From Collybiopsis luxurians FD-317 M1 (Eukaryota > Basidiomycota > Agaricomycetes > Agaricales > Omphalotaceae), in contig KN834809.1 in the NCBI GenBank assembly GCA_000827265.1, positions 51,293-115,292 on the forward strand: DNA of 64,000 nucleotides, given 5' to 3'. Of the stretch, positions 11,340 through 23,500 are shown in pieces (within the stretch, counting starts at the first letter, position 1; the number at the start of each line of letters is the position of its first letter). Both the position numbers and the translations under genes were made by a program. The notes under the pieces are model-generated. The model was given only the letters and a program-made list of their open reading frames with translations, made no database searches and was not told where the DNA came from.

Positions 11340-12030
11340 TATCACGACTCCTCCATGGATATGCTAAGACACAGGCATCCAGATCTCTGAAAGTCATGGT
11401 TGCATTGGAAAGAAAGCTCGTAATTCTTTTCCTATAAAAGAAAAGTTAGTCGGTGATTATGGTATGGGTTATTCAATGACTCACCAATGCAGAACCTGCC
11501 AAGTTATTTGAGCTATCTGAGCCTAATCTTGCCGACTGATAGTATTTCTCAAAACAGTCATCCCAATCAGCGTGCATTTTCCAGAGTAAGAAGGGTATCG
11601 TGGCAACAAAAAAGAGTCGTCAATACTCTGAGAGTGAAGGGTGCAAGGACAAAATAGGGGCATACGCTCGACGTTCCGAGGCCAATGTTGTATGATAAGG
11701 CAACTCCGTCTCCCCAAAACAATTACCAACCTAAAAATCCAGGTACTCCCTCGTATGTAGGGGCATATCAGCCTTTTTCAAGCGAATACCTGCACCTTGC
11801 GCGACCATAGTCATTCAACCGACTAGTAGATAATACTTTGGAAATTCATCATTATCTTCGCTAATCTGACCGTCGCATTTGAGTGGTAGGGGAACGACGT
11901 CCGGAGGTCTTCGGTGCAATGATCATAGTAGTGCATCATGCTAGCTAACCGGACACCTTCAGTGGCGTCGATTTCGCTCTGCGGCATGTTGCGGTAGAGT
12001 AATCCTCGGCAAAGACTTAGACATGATGGC
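11340..12030 (-). pseudogene. Decayed copy B of the 207-aa orphan family
   Basis: Minus-strand segments align with all three exons of the intact copy. 'LLYRNMPQSEIDATEGVRLAS' lies near 11990, 'HWPRNVER' near 11680, and the exon-2 block (about 11600-11490) keeps the nucleotide pattern of 'PFLLWKMDADWDD' with shifts. The exon-3 block, 'DLDACVLAYPWRSRDT' in a shifted frame, lies near 11370. The splice donor after the exon-2 block is retained. Several frameshifts and stops make it non-functional. Confidence 0.55.
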
Positions 12031-12530
12031 ACAATTCAAGTTTTGAATCAAGTAGAATGCACATGTGAAAGCTGTGTGACGGTGTCCCTATTCAGCTCGA
12101 TTGCGCCTGGGCGGCTCCGGGTGGCCAGCAGACAAACAGCTGAACCAGAAAAGCTATGCGCCAGTTATTAGATACGATGTACAAATATGGTGTTTGTACT
12201 ATAACACCGTACGAGTCAAATGCAATGAACAGAGAACCGAGCGCTCAAATACGTAGAGGTAGCCATACGGAGCACAATGATAATAGCAGAAATCTCTCTC
12301 AGCTGATAACGAAGATACAGCAATGATCTCATAGTATCATCAAAGGTTTTGAATGCTCGGTAGTTTAGCCCGCAAATTGGGTTCAATCGATGAAGAACAG
12401 TCCTATGAGGTACAAGCAGTGCACTACGCTCACAACTATCCTCTGCATCTTCGAGTTCGAATCTACTCCGTCGACTTCTCTAGAGCTTGCGTTGGACTTG
12501 CGGCAATATTCCGAGGTCCAAAAATCTGCG

Positions 12531-13276
12531 TTATTTGCGGGGAGGTATCACGACTCCCCCACAAATGTGCCAAGACACAGGCATCCAAATTTGGGGTTTA
12601 TACTTGAATGGAAGCTCGTCCCTCTCTTCCTGCAGAAGTAGAATTGGCGGGCAGTTGGGATGCAGGCTTCCTCACAACTCACCAATGCAGAATCTGCTGA
12701 GCTATTCAAACCCGATCTTGCCATTGACAATGACTCATACTGTTTCTCAACGCGATCATCCCAGTCTGCATCCATTTTCCAGAGCAAGAAGGGCATTGCT
12801 TTAGAGTAAAAAAGTCATCAGTAAACTATAGCGGGTCCGAAAATGAAGCAAAACAGGAAAAACATACGTTTGAGATTCCGGGGCCAACATTGTACATGAT
12901 AACGCAACTCCTCCTTGAAACAATCACCAACCCAAAAGTCAAGATATGCCTTTGTCTGTTCATCCAGGGGCAAGTCTGTCTGTTTCAAACGAACACACGC
13001 GCCCCATTCAAACATAGCCATTCGACCGACTAGCATAAAATACTTGTGATGATCGCCGTCGTCCAGGTTGCGTGGAACCGGTAGAGGAACCACATCTGGA
13101 GGGTCCTCCTCGTGATGCTCGCAGCAGTGTATCAAACTGGCAGTGCGGACACTTTCGACAGCGTCGATTTCGCTTTGCGGCATGTTGCAGTAGAGAAGCC
13201 ATTGAATCACTTGATCCCTCGTCAGAATGAAGCCAGAGATAACGGTACCGAAGCAAGGTTTTTTCGATGGGGTCAT
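12531..13276 (-). CDS. Orphan protein, 207 aa, three exons (intact copy C)
   Basis: Exon 1 runs 13276-12868 (ATG, 'TPSKKPCFGTVISGFILTR'). Exon 2 is 12798-12683, starting just before 'MPFLLWKMDADWDDRVEKQY'. Exon 3 is 12629-12531, ending 'GGVVIPPRK' and TAA. Donors GTATGT and GTGAGT and acceptors TAAAG and TGCAG keep the frame in phase 1 then phase 0. The product is acidic and Cys/His-bearing ('LIHCCEHHEEDPPDVVPLP') with 'GRMAMFEWGACVRLKQTDLP' in the middle. I recognise no domain and see no signal peptide. Two degraded paralogues lie immediately to the left on the same strand. It is divergently placed relative to the PD-(D/E)XK-like pseudogene. Confidence 0.65.
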
Positions 13277-13394
13277 GGTAGAATTTAGGTGGAATGAAAG
13301 TTGAATTAATTCACATGACAATATCTGTTTTTGCTGTAAATCAATCATCAACAAATGCCAGTAAAAGAGCCGAAACAATAGATTCCCTGAAATG

Positions 13395-14432
13395 TGAATT
13401 TCGGCCCTTTGCGTTCTGAGATCTTGAAATCTCAATGCTTATCCTTATTTTCATGATAGGCTACTCAAATTGTTGGACAACCTGCAAAAGGAATATCAAG
13501 ATCTTGAAAATCTTTGCCCTGTTCATCATGTTCTACTTCTTTGCAGGCTCGACTAACTCACTACTTACACACTTTCAGAAAATATCTGGGAAGAATTCCA
13601 AAATTTTCAAATCAAACTTCCAATCGCTGAACACTACCATACAAAATGTTAAAAGTGAATTGGCTGTCCTCGAGGTGCGCATCGTGACCGGGATCATCTC
13701 TGGACTGAACTGACTATAACTATAGGGACCCGATGCCGACATACCGTCCTGGATCTGGGAACGCTTTCAACAACTGGGTAATGACAATCCTGACTTCAAG
13801 TCATCCTTGGAAGTGGTTGTCAACTCGCTGCTGAGTCACTTGGCACCAGGCCGAGCAGGTTTTGCGGTGTGTCCACAATTTCGGCGCCGCAAGCGGGTTG
13901 TAAGGCTCGACTGGTCCATGGACGCACAGCTGGGTGACTCGGATGACTCTGATTCTGGTATTTCCAATTTCATTCCAGCCTTCGCGTCCACTCCATCAAA
14001 AAAGCACCACAGCCCGACTGACTCTACTTCATCTGAACTCCCTGATGGTCTTCATGAAGACTCAGTCGGGAACATCGTTCGTTCAAAAGGTATTGAAGGT
14101 GCAAGGGAGCATATGGTTCCAGATATCACCGTATTAAAGGTATCAACATCTCCCAATAAAAGGGATGAGGTGCTCATTGTTGAAGAATTGAAAATCAAGG
14201 ATGACCCTCTACCCCAACTTCATCAGTATCTGGACAACTTTTCCCTGCATCCCGACTTGATTGGATTGGCTTTCAAGGTGGCAGAAGGTGAAGGAGTGTG
14301 TGTTGCTATTGCAGTAACAACATTCAATTTGGGCACATGAGAAACATCATTCAAGTGGTTGCACAAGGATGGATCTTTGTGGCGCCATTACCAAGATCCA
14401 GAATATCTTGGAATTATAAGAGAGCATCTATG
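13395..14432 (+). pseudogene. PD-(D/E)XK-nuclease-like protein, broken
   Basis: A first coding block reads 'AYPYFHDRLLKLLDNLQKEY' (about 13440-13510) but has a TGA just upstream and no clean start. After an acceptor at about 13727 a long frame runs from 'DADIPSWIWERFQQLG' to 14432. It contains 'PDITVLKV' and, about 20 residues later, 'VLIVEELKI', a spacing that fits the PD...(D/E)xK core of restriction-endonuclease-like folds. An in-frame TGA at 14338-14340 separates 'AVTTFNLGT' from 'ETSFKWLHKDGSLW'. The last segment ends naturally at 14432. The nuclease assignment rests on the motif alone. Confidence 0.45.
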
Positions 14433-14650
14433 AAAGCATTGGAGATTAGACCAGGAAATGTGGAGTGTGTAGGAGAAATAAGTGGGTATTCCTGTCAATA
14501 TCAATTGCCTTTCCATTGGCACTAACTGGTTGGTAGTTTCTAACCACGCCTCGATTTTCTTGCCCTTTATGTACATTATGTACATATTCCCATATTCTTG
14601 CAGCCATCTAGGATGCCTACGCCTATCAAAAACAAGCAAGGGAAAGTCTG
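14433..14650. other. No gene recognised; left flank of the chromovirus
   Basis: Sequence between the broken nuclease-like gene and the 5' LTR. No direct repeat of the bases abutting the LTR is found on the far side of the element. Confidence 0.4.
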
Positions 14651-15345
14651 TGTTATGCCCTACACTATTTTTTCCACTCTTTCCAACCAGTACACTCCCC
14701 ACATGACTCAATAATAGTCTTACCAATCAATTCGGCTCTCCAAATCCAACATGCATTTCGCAAGGCAAACTAACCAGTTGCTCATTCCAAACTTCTATTC
14801 ACAAGACCACATGCCTCCCCGCAGAGTATAAAAGCCTTGTACCTACATCTCTCACAATAATGCTGTTATTACTTGAACTATCTTGACCTGTGTTGTTTCT
14901 GTTCTCTTGTTCACTAGTCTTTAATATTATTCTGCTTAACACTGAGTCAAGCAAACCCCATTGACACCAAGTCACTGGCATATCTACCTCTCACTTGTTG
15001 AACTGATCAACAAGATTATTTGACTGCTGTAGCCTTTCGAATATTCTGTCTCGTAGGGTAAACAGACACCAAGTCACGAACCTCCCGAGTCAACCCTTGT
15101 TAATACCATCTTAATGAGTTCTTTCGATATACTATTTCTAGTTGCACTGAGCTACTAGATTTATTATTCGACACTCGAGGATCATTCCTCCACATCCAAT
15201 ACCAAAACTGTACAGGACTCGTTCACCTGTCATATGTAGTGACTTCCCATTGCATATTCTGTCTCGGCTGTGGTATAATAAAATACTTTCTATTCATTGA
15301 ACCTGCTACAAGCTTCTAACAACAAAGGTAGTAAAGGTCCTAATA
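14651..15345 (+). repeat. 5' LTR of chromovirus copy 1
   Basis: It starts TGTTATGCCC and ends GGTCCTAATA, where the 3' LTR has the presumably original TAACA. It is the same length as the 3' LTR (695 bp) and nearly identical. Most differences are CG against TG or CA. A third LTR with the same ends lies at 45252-45950. Confidence 0.9.
14825..14834 (+). promoter_or_regulatory. TATA box of the 5' LTR
   Basis: 'gagtataaaagcc' is retained at the equivalent place in all three LTRs (about 28597 and 45429 in the others), about 175 bp into each. It is the probable core promoter for the genomic RNA, which would make the part to its left U3. Confidence 0.6.
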
Positions 15346-15373
15346 AAATAACAGCATTCTCTCCATCACTGAG

Positions 15374-18300
15374 ATGTCTGGGGAACCTGCGAAACATTTT
15401 ATAAGTGAACAAGAAAGACGGCGTCAAGAACAAGAATGCCAAAGAGCTGTGAGAGCTACAAGGTTCCAGAGAAGAGAGGAGCGACGTGGAGCTTCTACAC
15501 TAGATGACCGCTCAGTTTCATCAGCACCTGTGAGAGGTGCCATACCCTCAAGAATGGGGGAAATTTTGGAACATAATGATAGAGACCCATTTGACCTGGA
15601 AAATCCTGTCAAACATGGGTCTCCTCATGTTCCGGGACACCTGGTCTCGACACCATATGTTTTGAGTCACTCCCAGCGAGGTCAGCCATATCATATGGCA
15701 GCTAGAGCTGACTCGAGGCTAGCCATGAGGCCAACACAAAGTGCCCCAATAACACCTGAGAAAGGAAGGGAACAAGAAACAATTCATTTATCAGAATTAA
15801 CTTGTTCCCTGGAAGATCCTCAAGGCTTTAGTGTGGGGGTCAGCTCGACATGCCCCTTCCACATGCCAACTCATCCTGAGAACGAGGATTATTATGAAGA
15901 TATTGGCATATCTCCAACAACATGATATACATCTATAGGAGCGAGACACAAGGTCATCTCCCCATTAGAACATATCAGATGTCCACTTCCTCTCACACCA
16001 AGAGAAGAAGAATCTAAATTCGCATTGCAACAATCAGAACGAGAGACGAGTTGGGGGTTATACCCATTGGGTCCACTATCATTAAGGGGCCCACAGTCTC
16101 TGTTCAATTTAAAATGGTCTACTCTGATAGTAGAAAGCGACGCGATACAGGCTCAGGGATTGTTAAGTCCAATCCCCAATATAAGTAGAAGAACTGTCTC
16201 ATCGCTGGAGCAAAGCAGTCCATTACCTGCTCCTCCAATGACAGAAGAATTTGTGAAGGAGACACAGAGTTGGAACCGCGAGAGTTCCTTAATGTCTCCT
16301 CCCTACCTGAATGTTCATGTCATACCATTGACAGAATTAACACATCAATTGGTTGATCTACTTCAAATCAATCAATGCACACGTTTCAAATTAATAAAGG
16401 CAATGCGACACTATATTCAAATTATTAACGGTCGAGACCCAGAAATGAAGGACAATTTCTGGGTACTAGCTGCCTATTTTTGGAAATGTTTAATGCAACA
16501 ACCTTCCCAGCTACCTAATGGAATAAATAATGAAATATTCCAGTCAAAAGAAGTATACGAAGGAGCCCTATGGCTATCACAGCTGATTATGGATCCTGAA
16601 CAAATGGAAATGGTGAATGAGGCCACCATGAGGTGTCTCGAGTCAATATGAAAATCTCAAATCAATTTTCTGCTCAATACAATAGTGGATAATGAAAAGA
16701 GGAGAATGCTAAACTCCCCTACATTATCATTACTAGATAAAGTGGAACAAGGACAGTCTGCAAGAGCAGATGACCTTATTGGGGGTTACAGTTATACCAG
16801 TCAATTTTGGGACCAGCAGAAAATAGCTCAGGTGGCAAAGGAGTATTGTAGATCTATGGGAAATACTACTACTCCAAGTTATGAGGATCTGGAAGAGTCG
16901 AGACAACTTCCACCCACTGATCTGGACTGCAGGCTGCTAATAGTACCCAAAGAAAGGGGTGAACACCAGGTGAGGACAGCTGACGGGGTTTGGGAACTCA
17001 AACCCTCCTCAGGAAAGTCTCAAAAGGAGGAGAATGAATTCTTTTCAGAAAGAACTGCGAGATGTTTGGCATTGCAAAACACTAGCAACATGCTGATGAG
17101 TGCGATAAATCCTCGAGACAAGGATATTTGCCTAGCGAAGCAGTACAAGGAGAGAATCCATGGAGATGTGGGAGGCTCATGGGTACTAAGAGCCCAGATG
17201 GAATCAGTGACAGATGAGCTGGAAGCTGCTATGACCACAGGGGATCCTCATATGAGTCTTGAAACCCAAATCAAGCAGGAGATTTTCTCTCCCAGAGCAG
17301 AACATTTGCAGGCTGGAAGCTCAAAAGTATGTATTGGAGGTGAAATTCCTCTTGATGCAGCTCTACGATTGGAAAGATGGGCTGCCCAAGACAAGTATGC
17401 TGTATTGACAACTTGTTTTGCTAATGAATCTCACCCTGTGGGTCAATATCCCAAATAAACAGTGACAGAGCCCAATTTGGGATGCTCATTATGGCTGAAT
17501 CATTTGGGATTCAGGACTGACAGTCTGACATATCATAGAAGAGAAACACCCGAAGCTTTCCATGAGAATAATCAGTTGGAAGGACCGGGTTGGAATGCAA
17601 GGGGTTTGGTGAATTCCCCAAATACCACCGGACCAGGAATTCCTTTCTCGTCTTGATATTCAGATCCTGGAAACACAGCCCGAGTCGGTGAACAGCAAAA
17701 CCAATGGGAGACATCAGGACCAGGTCAGGTAAAATGGTGGAATATGGCATATGCCCCACCCTCAGGGGAAAGGAATGAATTCGAGAATGAAGGATTTAAC
17801 TTTGTGAGAAGTTGAGATGACTGGGATCTCTCATTTTCTGAAGACCAGCTTTGCCCTTCAGCTCTCAAGACTCATCACCCAATGCCCCCACTAGAGAAAA
17901 AGGAATTCACCCCCCTATGAAATGTAAAGGGTAGAGGGAAAGTGGTTAATCCTTTTGCTAGGGAATCAAGTCGCCAGACTTCTGAACCACCAAGAATCAC
18001 AGAAGTCCCCCCTCAACAGCCTGCAGTTCAACAAACAGTGCATGTCCCACCACCAGTAGTTGTGGAAACCATTCCGCAGGCTGCAGGAATCACTCCACCT
18101 GTATTTACAGCTGCTCCTAGGCAATATGTCCATCTGACTGGCAGAAATTTTGACTCGATACCTGCAATTCCACATAGAACACCCGGATGAGTAACAAATG
18201 ATTATCACCCTATCATCTCGATGCATCAGGAATCTGCGAGAGTTCCAGCTGAACAATATTGGAGATCGGGGACTCAAGAATATAAACCCTATGTAGCGGA

Positions 18301-19852
18301 GCTGATGTATGACTACTTGAATTGTGCCAGTACCTACAGAGGGTATAGAGTAGCAGGAGCTCCAGGAGGACCTCCAAGAGGACCCCCGTATGGAGGAGTC
18401 ACACAGACAGGAGGAATTAGTGACAGAAATTCAGAAAGAGAAAGAGGTAGTAGAAATGGCAGTTTTAGAGGGGGATCTGGAGGTGGTGGACCAGGGGGAC
18501 CGGGGGAACCAGGAGGACCACCCGACGATCCTGATAATTGGGGTTTGAATCATGACGCATATTGGCACCCGGCAAATGGATGGGTAGCTGTACAAGGCCC
18601 CAGAGGTGAGAGAGGAGAACTGGGTCCTGCAGGACAAGATGCAAGTCAGATTCCAAAATTCGATCAGCAAAAAGATTGATTAAATAAGGAAGCGAAACTC
18701 AATGTCAAAAAACCTGATCCTTTCAATGGTTCTGATAGGTGGAAATGGGAACCTTTCCTCTCGCAAGTTCATCACACTTTCATGGCCAAACCTACTATCT
18801 ACAAGAACAACTCAGATAAAATTGGTTTTGCTGTCTCGTATCTGACAGGAGCAGCAGCTACTCACTACAATAATTTGCTGAAACAGGAAGAGGCTGGGAT
18901 CCCCGTCCCTGCTCTCTGTACTTGGATTGACTTTGTTGTGGAATTCACACTGTATTTTGGATTATTCGATCCTGCATGAGACACACAGGTGAAACTGGCC
19001 TGGATCAAGCAGATGGACAACGAATTGTTTGCGACATTTATTATACAATTCCAGGAGTATGCATTCAAGACAGGATACAACAACACGGCATTAGTAGCAA
19101 TGCTCCAAGGGGCAGTAACAAGGAGTCTCAATGTTACAGTAGCGGCTCAAACTCATCCCCCTCAGAATTATCCACAATGGGTACAGCGATTCCAGGAGTT
19201 GGACAATTCAATTCGTGCAACCAATGCAGCTCATTCTTGTGGAGGAAATTCTGGTTTCAGGATATATAATCCTATGGCCCCATCGAATCCTCAAAACTCT
19301 AACCTGCGACAAGGATCCAATAATAATAACCCCCAGCAAGCAGGGGGTCAACAAGGTAGGAATCAAGGTAATTGGAACAATCAACAAAGGGGAGCTGCAG
19401 CTTGGGATAGTAATGTAAATTCAAACAATATTAGTGGTACGGTATATGGACAATCTGAAGACTTTGCGAGCGCCTCGAGTCAGAATGGAAATAGTGGAGA
19501 AGGCTTAGAAAATCAGGGAGGAAACAACGGAGTCTCAAAAAACCCAGGAGACAAAGAATTCCTACAGGCAATTTGAGCTGCCAGGACCCCTGAGCAAGTT
19601 GAAGAGTTCCGTCGTTGTCGTAAACTGGGACTCTGCTATAATTGTGGTGGATCAGATCATATTGGTAAAGATTGCAAGAATAGAGAGAATTGGGACCCTC
19701 CAAAAAATGGAACTTCAAGTATAAACAATCAACAAAGTGACCAGTTGAGGGCTGCAACCTTTACTCTAGAAGGGGACCCACCTAATGACAAGATTTGGAA
19801 TGTCAAGATAGAAAACAACTCAGGAAATGCAGAGGGGATTCCAGAGACACAC
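15374..19852 (+). pseudogene. gag: gag polyprotein with very long N-terminal extension, interrupted by TGA stops
   Basis: From ATG at 15374 one reading frame runs about 4.4 kb without a frameshift. It is cut by stops at 15923, 16649, 17456 (TAA), 17654, 17813, 17918, 18188, 18677, 18977 and 19574, and all but one of these are TGA. The first 1,100 codons resemble no gag part I know. Codons around 18340-18650 are Gly/Pro-rich with a collagen-like 'GPRGERGELGPAGQ'. A typical gypsy capsid domain follows (18700-19200, 'GFAVSYLTGAAATHYNNLL'). Then comes an Asn/Gln-rich linker and one CCHC zinc knuckle ('CYNCGGSDHIGKDC', about 19632). Most stops sit where CGA (Arg) is plausible, so CpG decay is the likely cause. 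Confidence 0.75.
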
Positions 19853-20260
19853 TGAGAGCAGCCTGGAATCCAAAAAACCCTGCTCAAGTGGTCTGTCGTG
19901 GGGCAGTAATAGAAAAATATCCCCAGCTTGTCTCTCGTCTTGCTCTAACAACTCATTTCTCATCTTGACACGTTTCCCCTTCTCCGATTCCGAAAATCTG
20001 AGCTATAATACTCTTATTGATTCAGGCGCGACTCGTTCTTTTATCGATAAAAACCTTGCGGAAAAATTCCCAAAGAATATCTCTGATTTAGATACTCCAA
20101 TTCCACTTGAATTATTCGATGGTCAACCAACTTCGGCAGGGGATATAACAAAAATCTTTAAAGATACTATCAGCTTCGCCGACGGTTCAATTCAAACAGT
20201 CGAATTCCTAATAACCCAACTACACCCAACAGCTCCTATCGTGTTAGGCTTACCATGGCT
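19611..20260 (+). other. Left copy of a gap-flanking duplication (zinc knuckle plus protease)
   Basis: This stretch is repeated after the N gap at 20386-21036. The first about 307 bp are identical; after that the copies differ mostly at CpG. It includes an aspartic protease with the active-site triplet in 'TLIDSGATRSFID' and keeps more CpGs than the right copy. An assembly join of two element copies, or of two haplotypes, is more likely than a real tandem duplication. Confidence 0.7.
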
Positions 20261-20385
20261 NNNNNNNNNNNNNNNNNNNNNNNNNNNNNNNNNNNNNNNN
20301 NNNNNNNNNNNNNNNNNNNNNNNNNNNNNNNNNNNNNNNNNNNNNNNNNNNNNNNNNNNNNNNNNNNNNNNNNNNNNNNNNNNNN
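20261..20385. other. Assembly gap of 125 N
   Basis: A run of 125 undetermined bases lies inside the protease region. The sequence after it restarts 650 bp upstream in gene order. Confidence 1.
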
Positions 20386-20569
20386 GTCGTTGTCGTAAAC
20401 TGGGACTCTGCTATAATTGTGGTGGATCAGATCATATTGGTAAAGATTGCAAGAATAGAGAGAATTGGGACCCTCCAAAAAATGGAACTTCAAGTATAAA
20501 CAATCAACAAAGTGACCAGTTGAGGGCTGCAACCTTTACTCTAGAAGGGGACCCACCTAATGACAAGAT

Positions 20570-23500
20570 TTGGAATGTCAAGATAGAAAACAACTCAGGA
20601 AATGCAGAGGGGATTCCAGAGACACACTGAGAGCAGCCTGGAATCCAAAAAACCCTGCTCAAGTGGTCTGTCGTGGGGCAGTAATAGAAAAAACATCCCC
20701 AGCTTGTCTCTTGTCTCACTCTAACAACTCATTTCTTGTCTTGACATGTTTCCCCTTCTCTGATTCCAAAAATCTAAGCTATAATACTCTTATTGATTCA
20801 GGCACAACTCATTCTTTGATCAATAAAAACCTTGCAGAAAAATTCCCAAAAAATATCTCTGATTTAGATACTCCAATTCCACTTGAATTATTCAATGGAC
20901 AGCCAACTTTGGCAGGGGATATAACAAAAATTTTTAAAGATACTATCAGCTTTGCCAACGGTTCAATTCAAACAGTCGAATTCCTCATAACCCAACTACA
21001 CCCAACAGCTCCTATCGTGTTAGGTTTACCATGGCTCAAAGAATTCAATCCTGAAATAAATTGGAAGGATTTGACTTTGACATTCCAAGGAAGAGAACAA
21101 ATTTCAGCTTCACTAGTTGATTCGTTCACCAGTACATGGAACTTGAATACTAATGAGACGCAGGATACATCAATCCCTGACTCAAAACATGAATCAGCCT
21201 ATAATGAACAAGTAAACAAAGAAGAAAATGTGGATGTAGACTTGTCAGTTTTGGAATTCAACGAATGGTTGATTTATACGAATTGGGCTAATGATTACAA
21301 CAAGGATCTCAAAAAATGGAAAAATAAATACAATATAGGGGACAATGGAAATGGTTACTCTGAGAAAGCACTGAAAGCTTGGGCAGAAAGGATTGATGAA
21401 AGAAGTTTGAAACTGCCAGCATACAAGCAGAAACAGAGGTGGATATATAAATGAGTCAGAAAATTGCATCAGGATTCTATTCCACAAGGCCTGTCGACAA
21501 GGGTATTAAATATCTTGAAAACCTCTGCACTCCAACAACAGAGAAAATGTACAAAACGAGGGATGAAGATAGGAAAACCTGAAAAGGTTGAAAGGAGAAT
21601 GGGTCCAAACCTCCCAGGCAAGGCAGTAAGTCTCATAAGTGCAGCTGCAATGGACACTATAATATGAGACAGGATGCCTGCCTATTTCCTGCATATCACC
21701 ACAGTCTCGAATCAAGTGAATAATGATTATACCACTAATACAGACAAATCTGCAACTCACAAGTCGATTCAAGGAAATAGGGAAGCTACAGAAAGGCTTC
21801 TGACAGAAGCAGAGACTGGAGAATCTCAAAAGGATGAAGAAGATATACTCAAACATGTTCCTGAGAAGTATCGAGACTTCTTGGACATGTTCTCCCCAGG
21901 AGAGGCAAAGGTCTTACCTCCACACTGTCCGTACAATTTAAAAATTGAGACAGAAGGGGACTCAGCCCCTCCCTTTGGGAAACTCTATAACATGTTGGAA
22001 ACAGAACTAAAAGCTCTAAAGGATTATATAGATGATATGCTAGGGAAAGGGTTTATTAGAGCCTCCAACTCACCTGCTGGGGCTCCAGTTCTATTCGTAA
22101 AAAAGAAGGATGGAAGCCTAAGGCTTTGTGTTGACTATCAGGCCTTAAATCAAATCACAAGGAAGAATAGGTATCCCTTACCCCTTATAGGCCCACTCGT
22201 TGACCAACTACGAAGGGCAAAATACTTTACAAAACTCAATTTGAGAGCAGGATATAACAATGTCCAAATAGTGGAAGGCCACGAATGGAAAACAGCATTT
22301 CGTACGCGATACGGATCCTACAAAATGTTGGTCATGCCCTTCAGATTAACAAATGCCCCCTCGGCTTTCCAATTTTTTATGAATGACATTTTCCATGATT
22401 TACTGGATGTATGTGTGGTTATTTACTTGGACGACATTCTCATTTATTCAGATGACAAAAAAAACCCATGAGGAACAAGTCCGAAAGGTATTACAAAGGC
22501 TACGAGACAACTACCTACATGCGAAACCAGAAAAATGCAGTTTCGATACTGACACAGTTGAATATTTGGGGGTAATAATAAATCCCAAAGGAGTGTTGAT
22601 GGATCAGTCCAAAGTCAAAGCCATAACATCTTGGCCGGTTCCACAGAATATAAAAGAACTGCAATCATTCCTGGGTTTTGCAAATTTCTATTGCAGATTT
22701 ATTGACAATTATAGCAGCATAATGAAAGCCCTAATGTCACTACTGCAAAAGGATGCTATTTGGCATTGGGACAAGTTGTGTCAAAAGTGTTTTGACTTAT
22801 TAAAAAATGCCTTTACACATGCCCCAGTGCTATGACATTTCGATCCAGAACTTCCAATTATTCTGGAATGTGATGCATCAGATTGGGCAATAGCAGGAAT
22901 ATTGTCTCAGCTGGATCCAAAAACTGGAGAAATACATCCAATTGCTTTTCATACTTGGTCCATGATACCAGCTGAAATAAATTACAATATCTACGACAAG
23001 GAATTACTGGCTATTGTGGAATGTTTTAAAGTTTGGAGAGCCTATTGTGACAGTTCAAGATTCCAAATCCAAGTTTATTCTGATCACAATAACCTGCAGT
23101 GGTTTACGACTACCAAACAGCTGTCAGCGAGACAGGCAAGGTGGTCAGAGGCATTATCAGGATTCGACTTCCGAATCAACTATAGACCAGGAACTTTGGG
23201 AGCAAAACCAGATGCTTTGATGAGACGAGCAGATGTATACCCAAAGAAAGGAATTGATAGGGACTCTGCTAGAGCAGGAAGAGAGTAAATATTGATTCCT
23301 CCAGAATGACTCAATGCGGCATTGCTTTTGAATGAGGATTTGTTATTAGAACAGATTCAAAAGGTGGAACAAGACAAATTTATGCGAGACACAATAAAGC
23401 AGATTCGAGAAGGAAAGATTAAAAATGTGGTATTCAAAAATGGGTTACTTAAACAACAAGGTCGTATATATGTCCCTAATAACACAGACCTTCAACGAGA

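Noticed and set aside
12440..12475. tRNA-like B-box 'gttcgaatct'
   Set aside because: No T-arm stem pairs around it and no A-box lies at the right distance; it lies beside the orphan gene.
13435..13713. 92-codon hydrophobic open frame starting MLILIFMIGYS
   Set aside because: Another frame of the same DNA encodes the helical 'FHDRLLKLLDNLQKEY' block that fits the downstream gene.
20236..20532. Open frames spanning the N gap
   Set aside because: The translation through 125 undetermined bases is meaningless.
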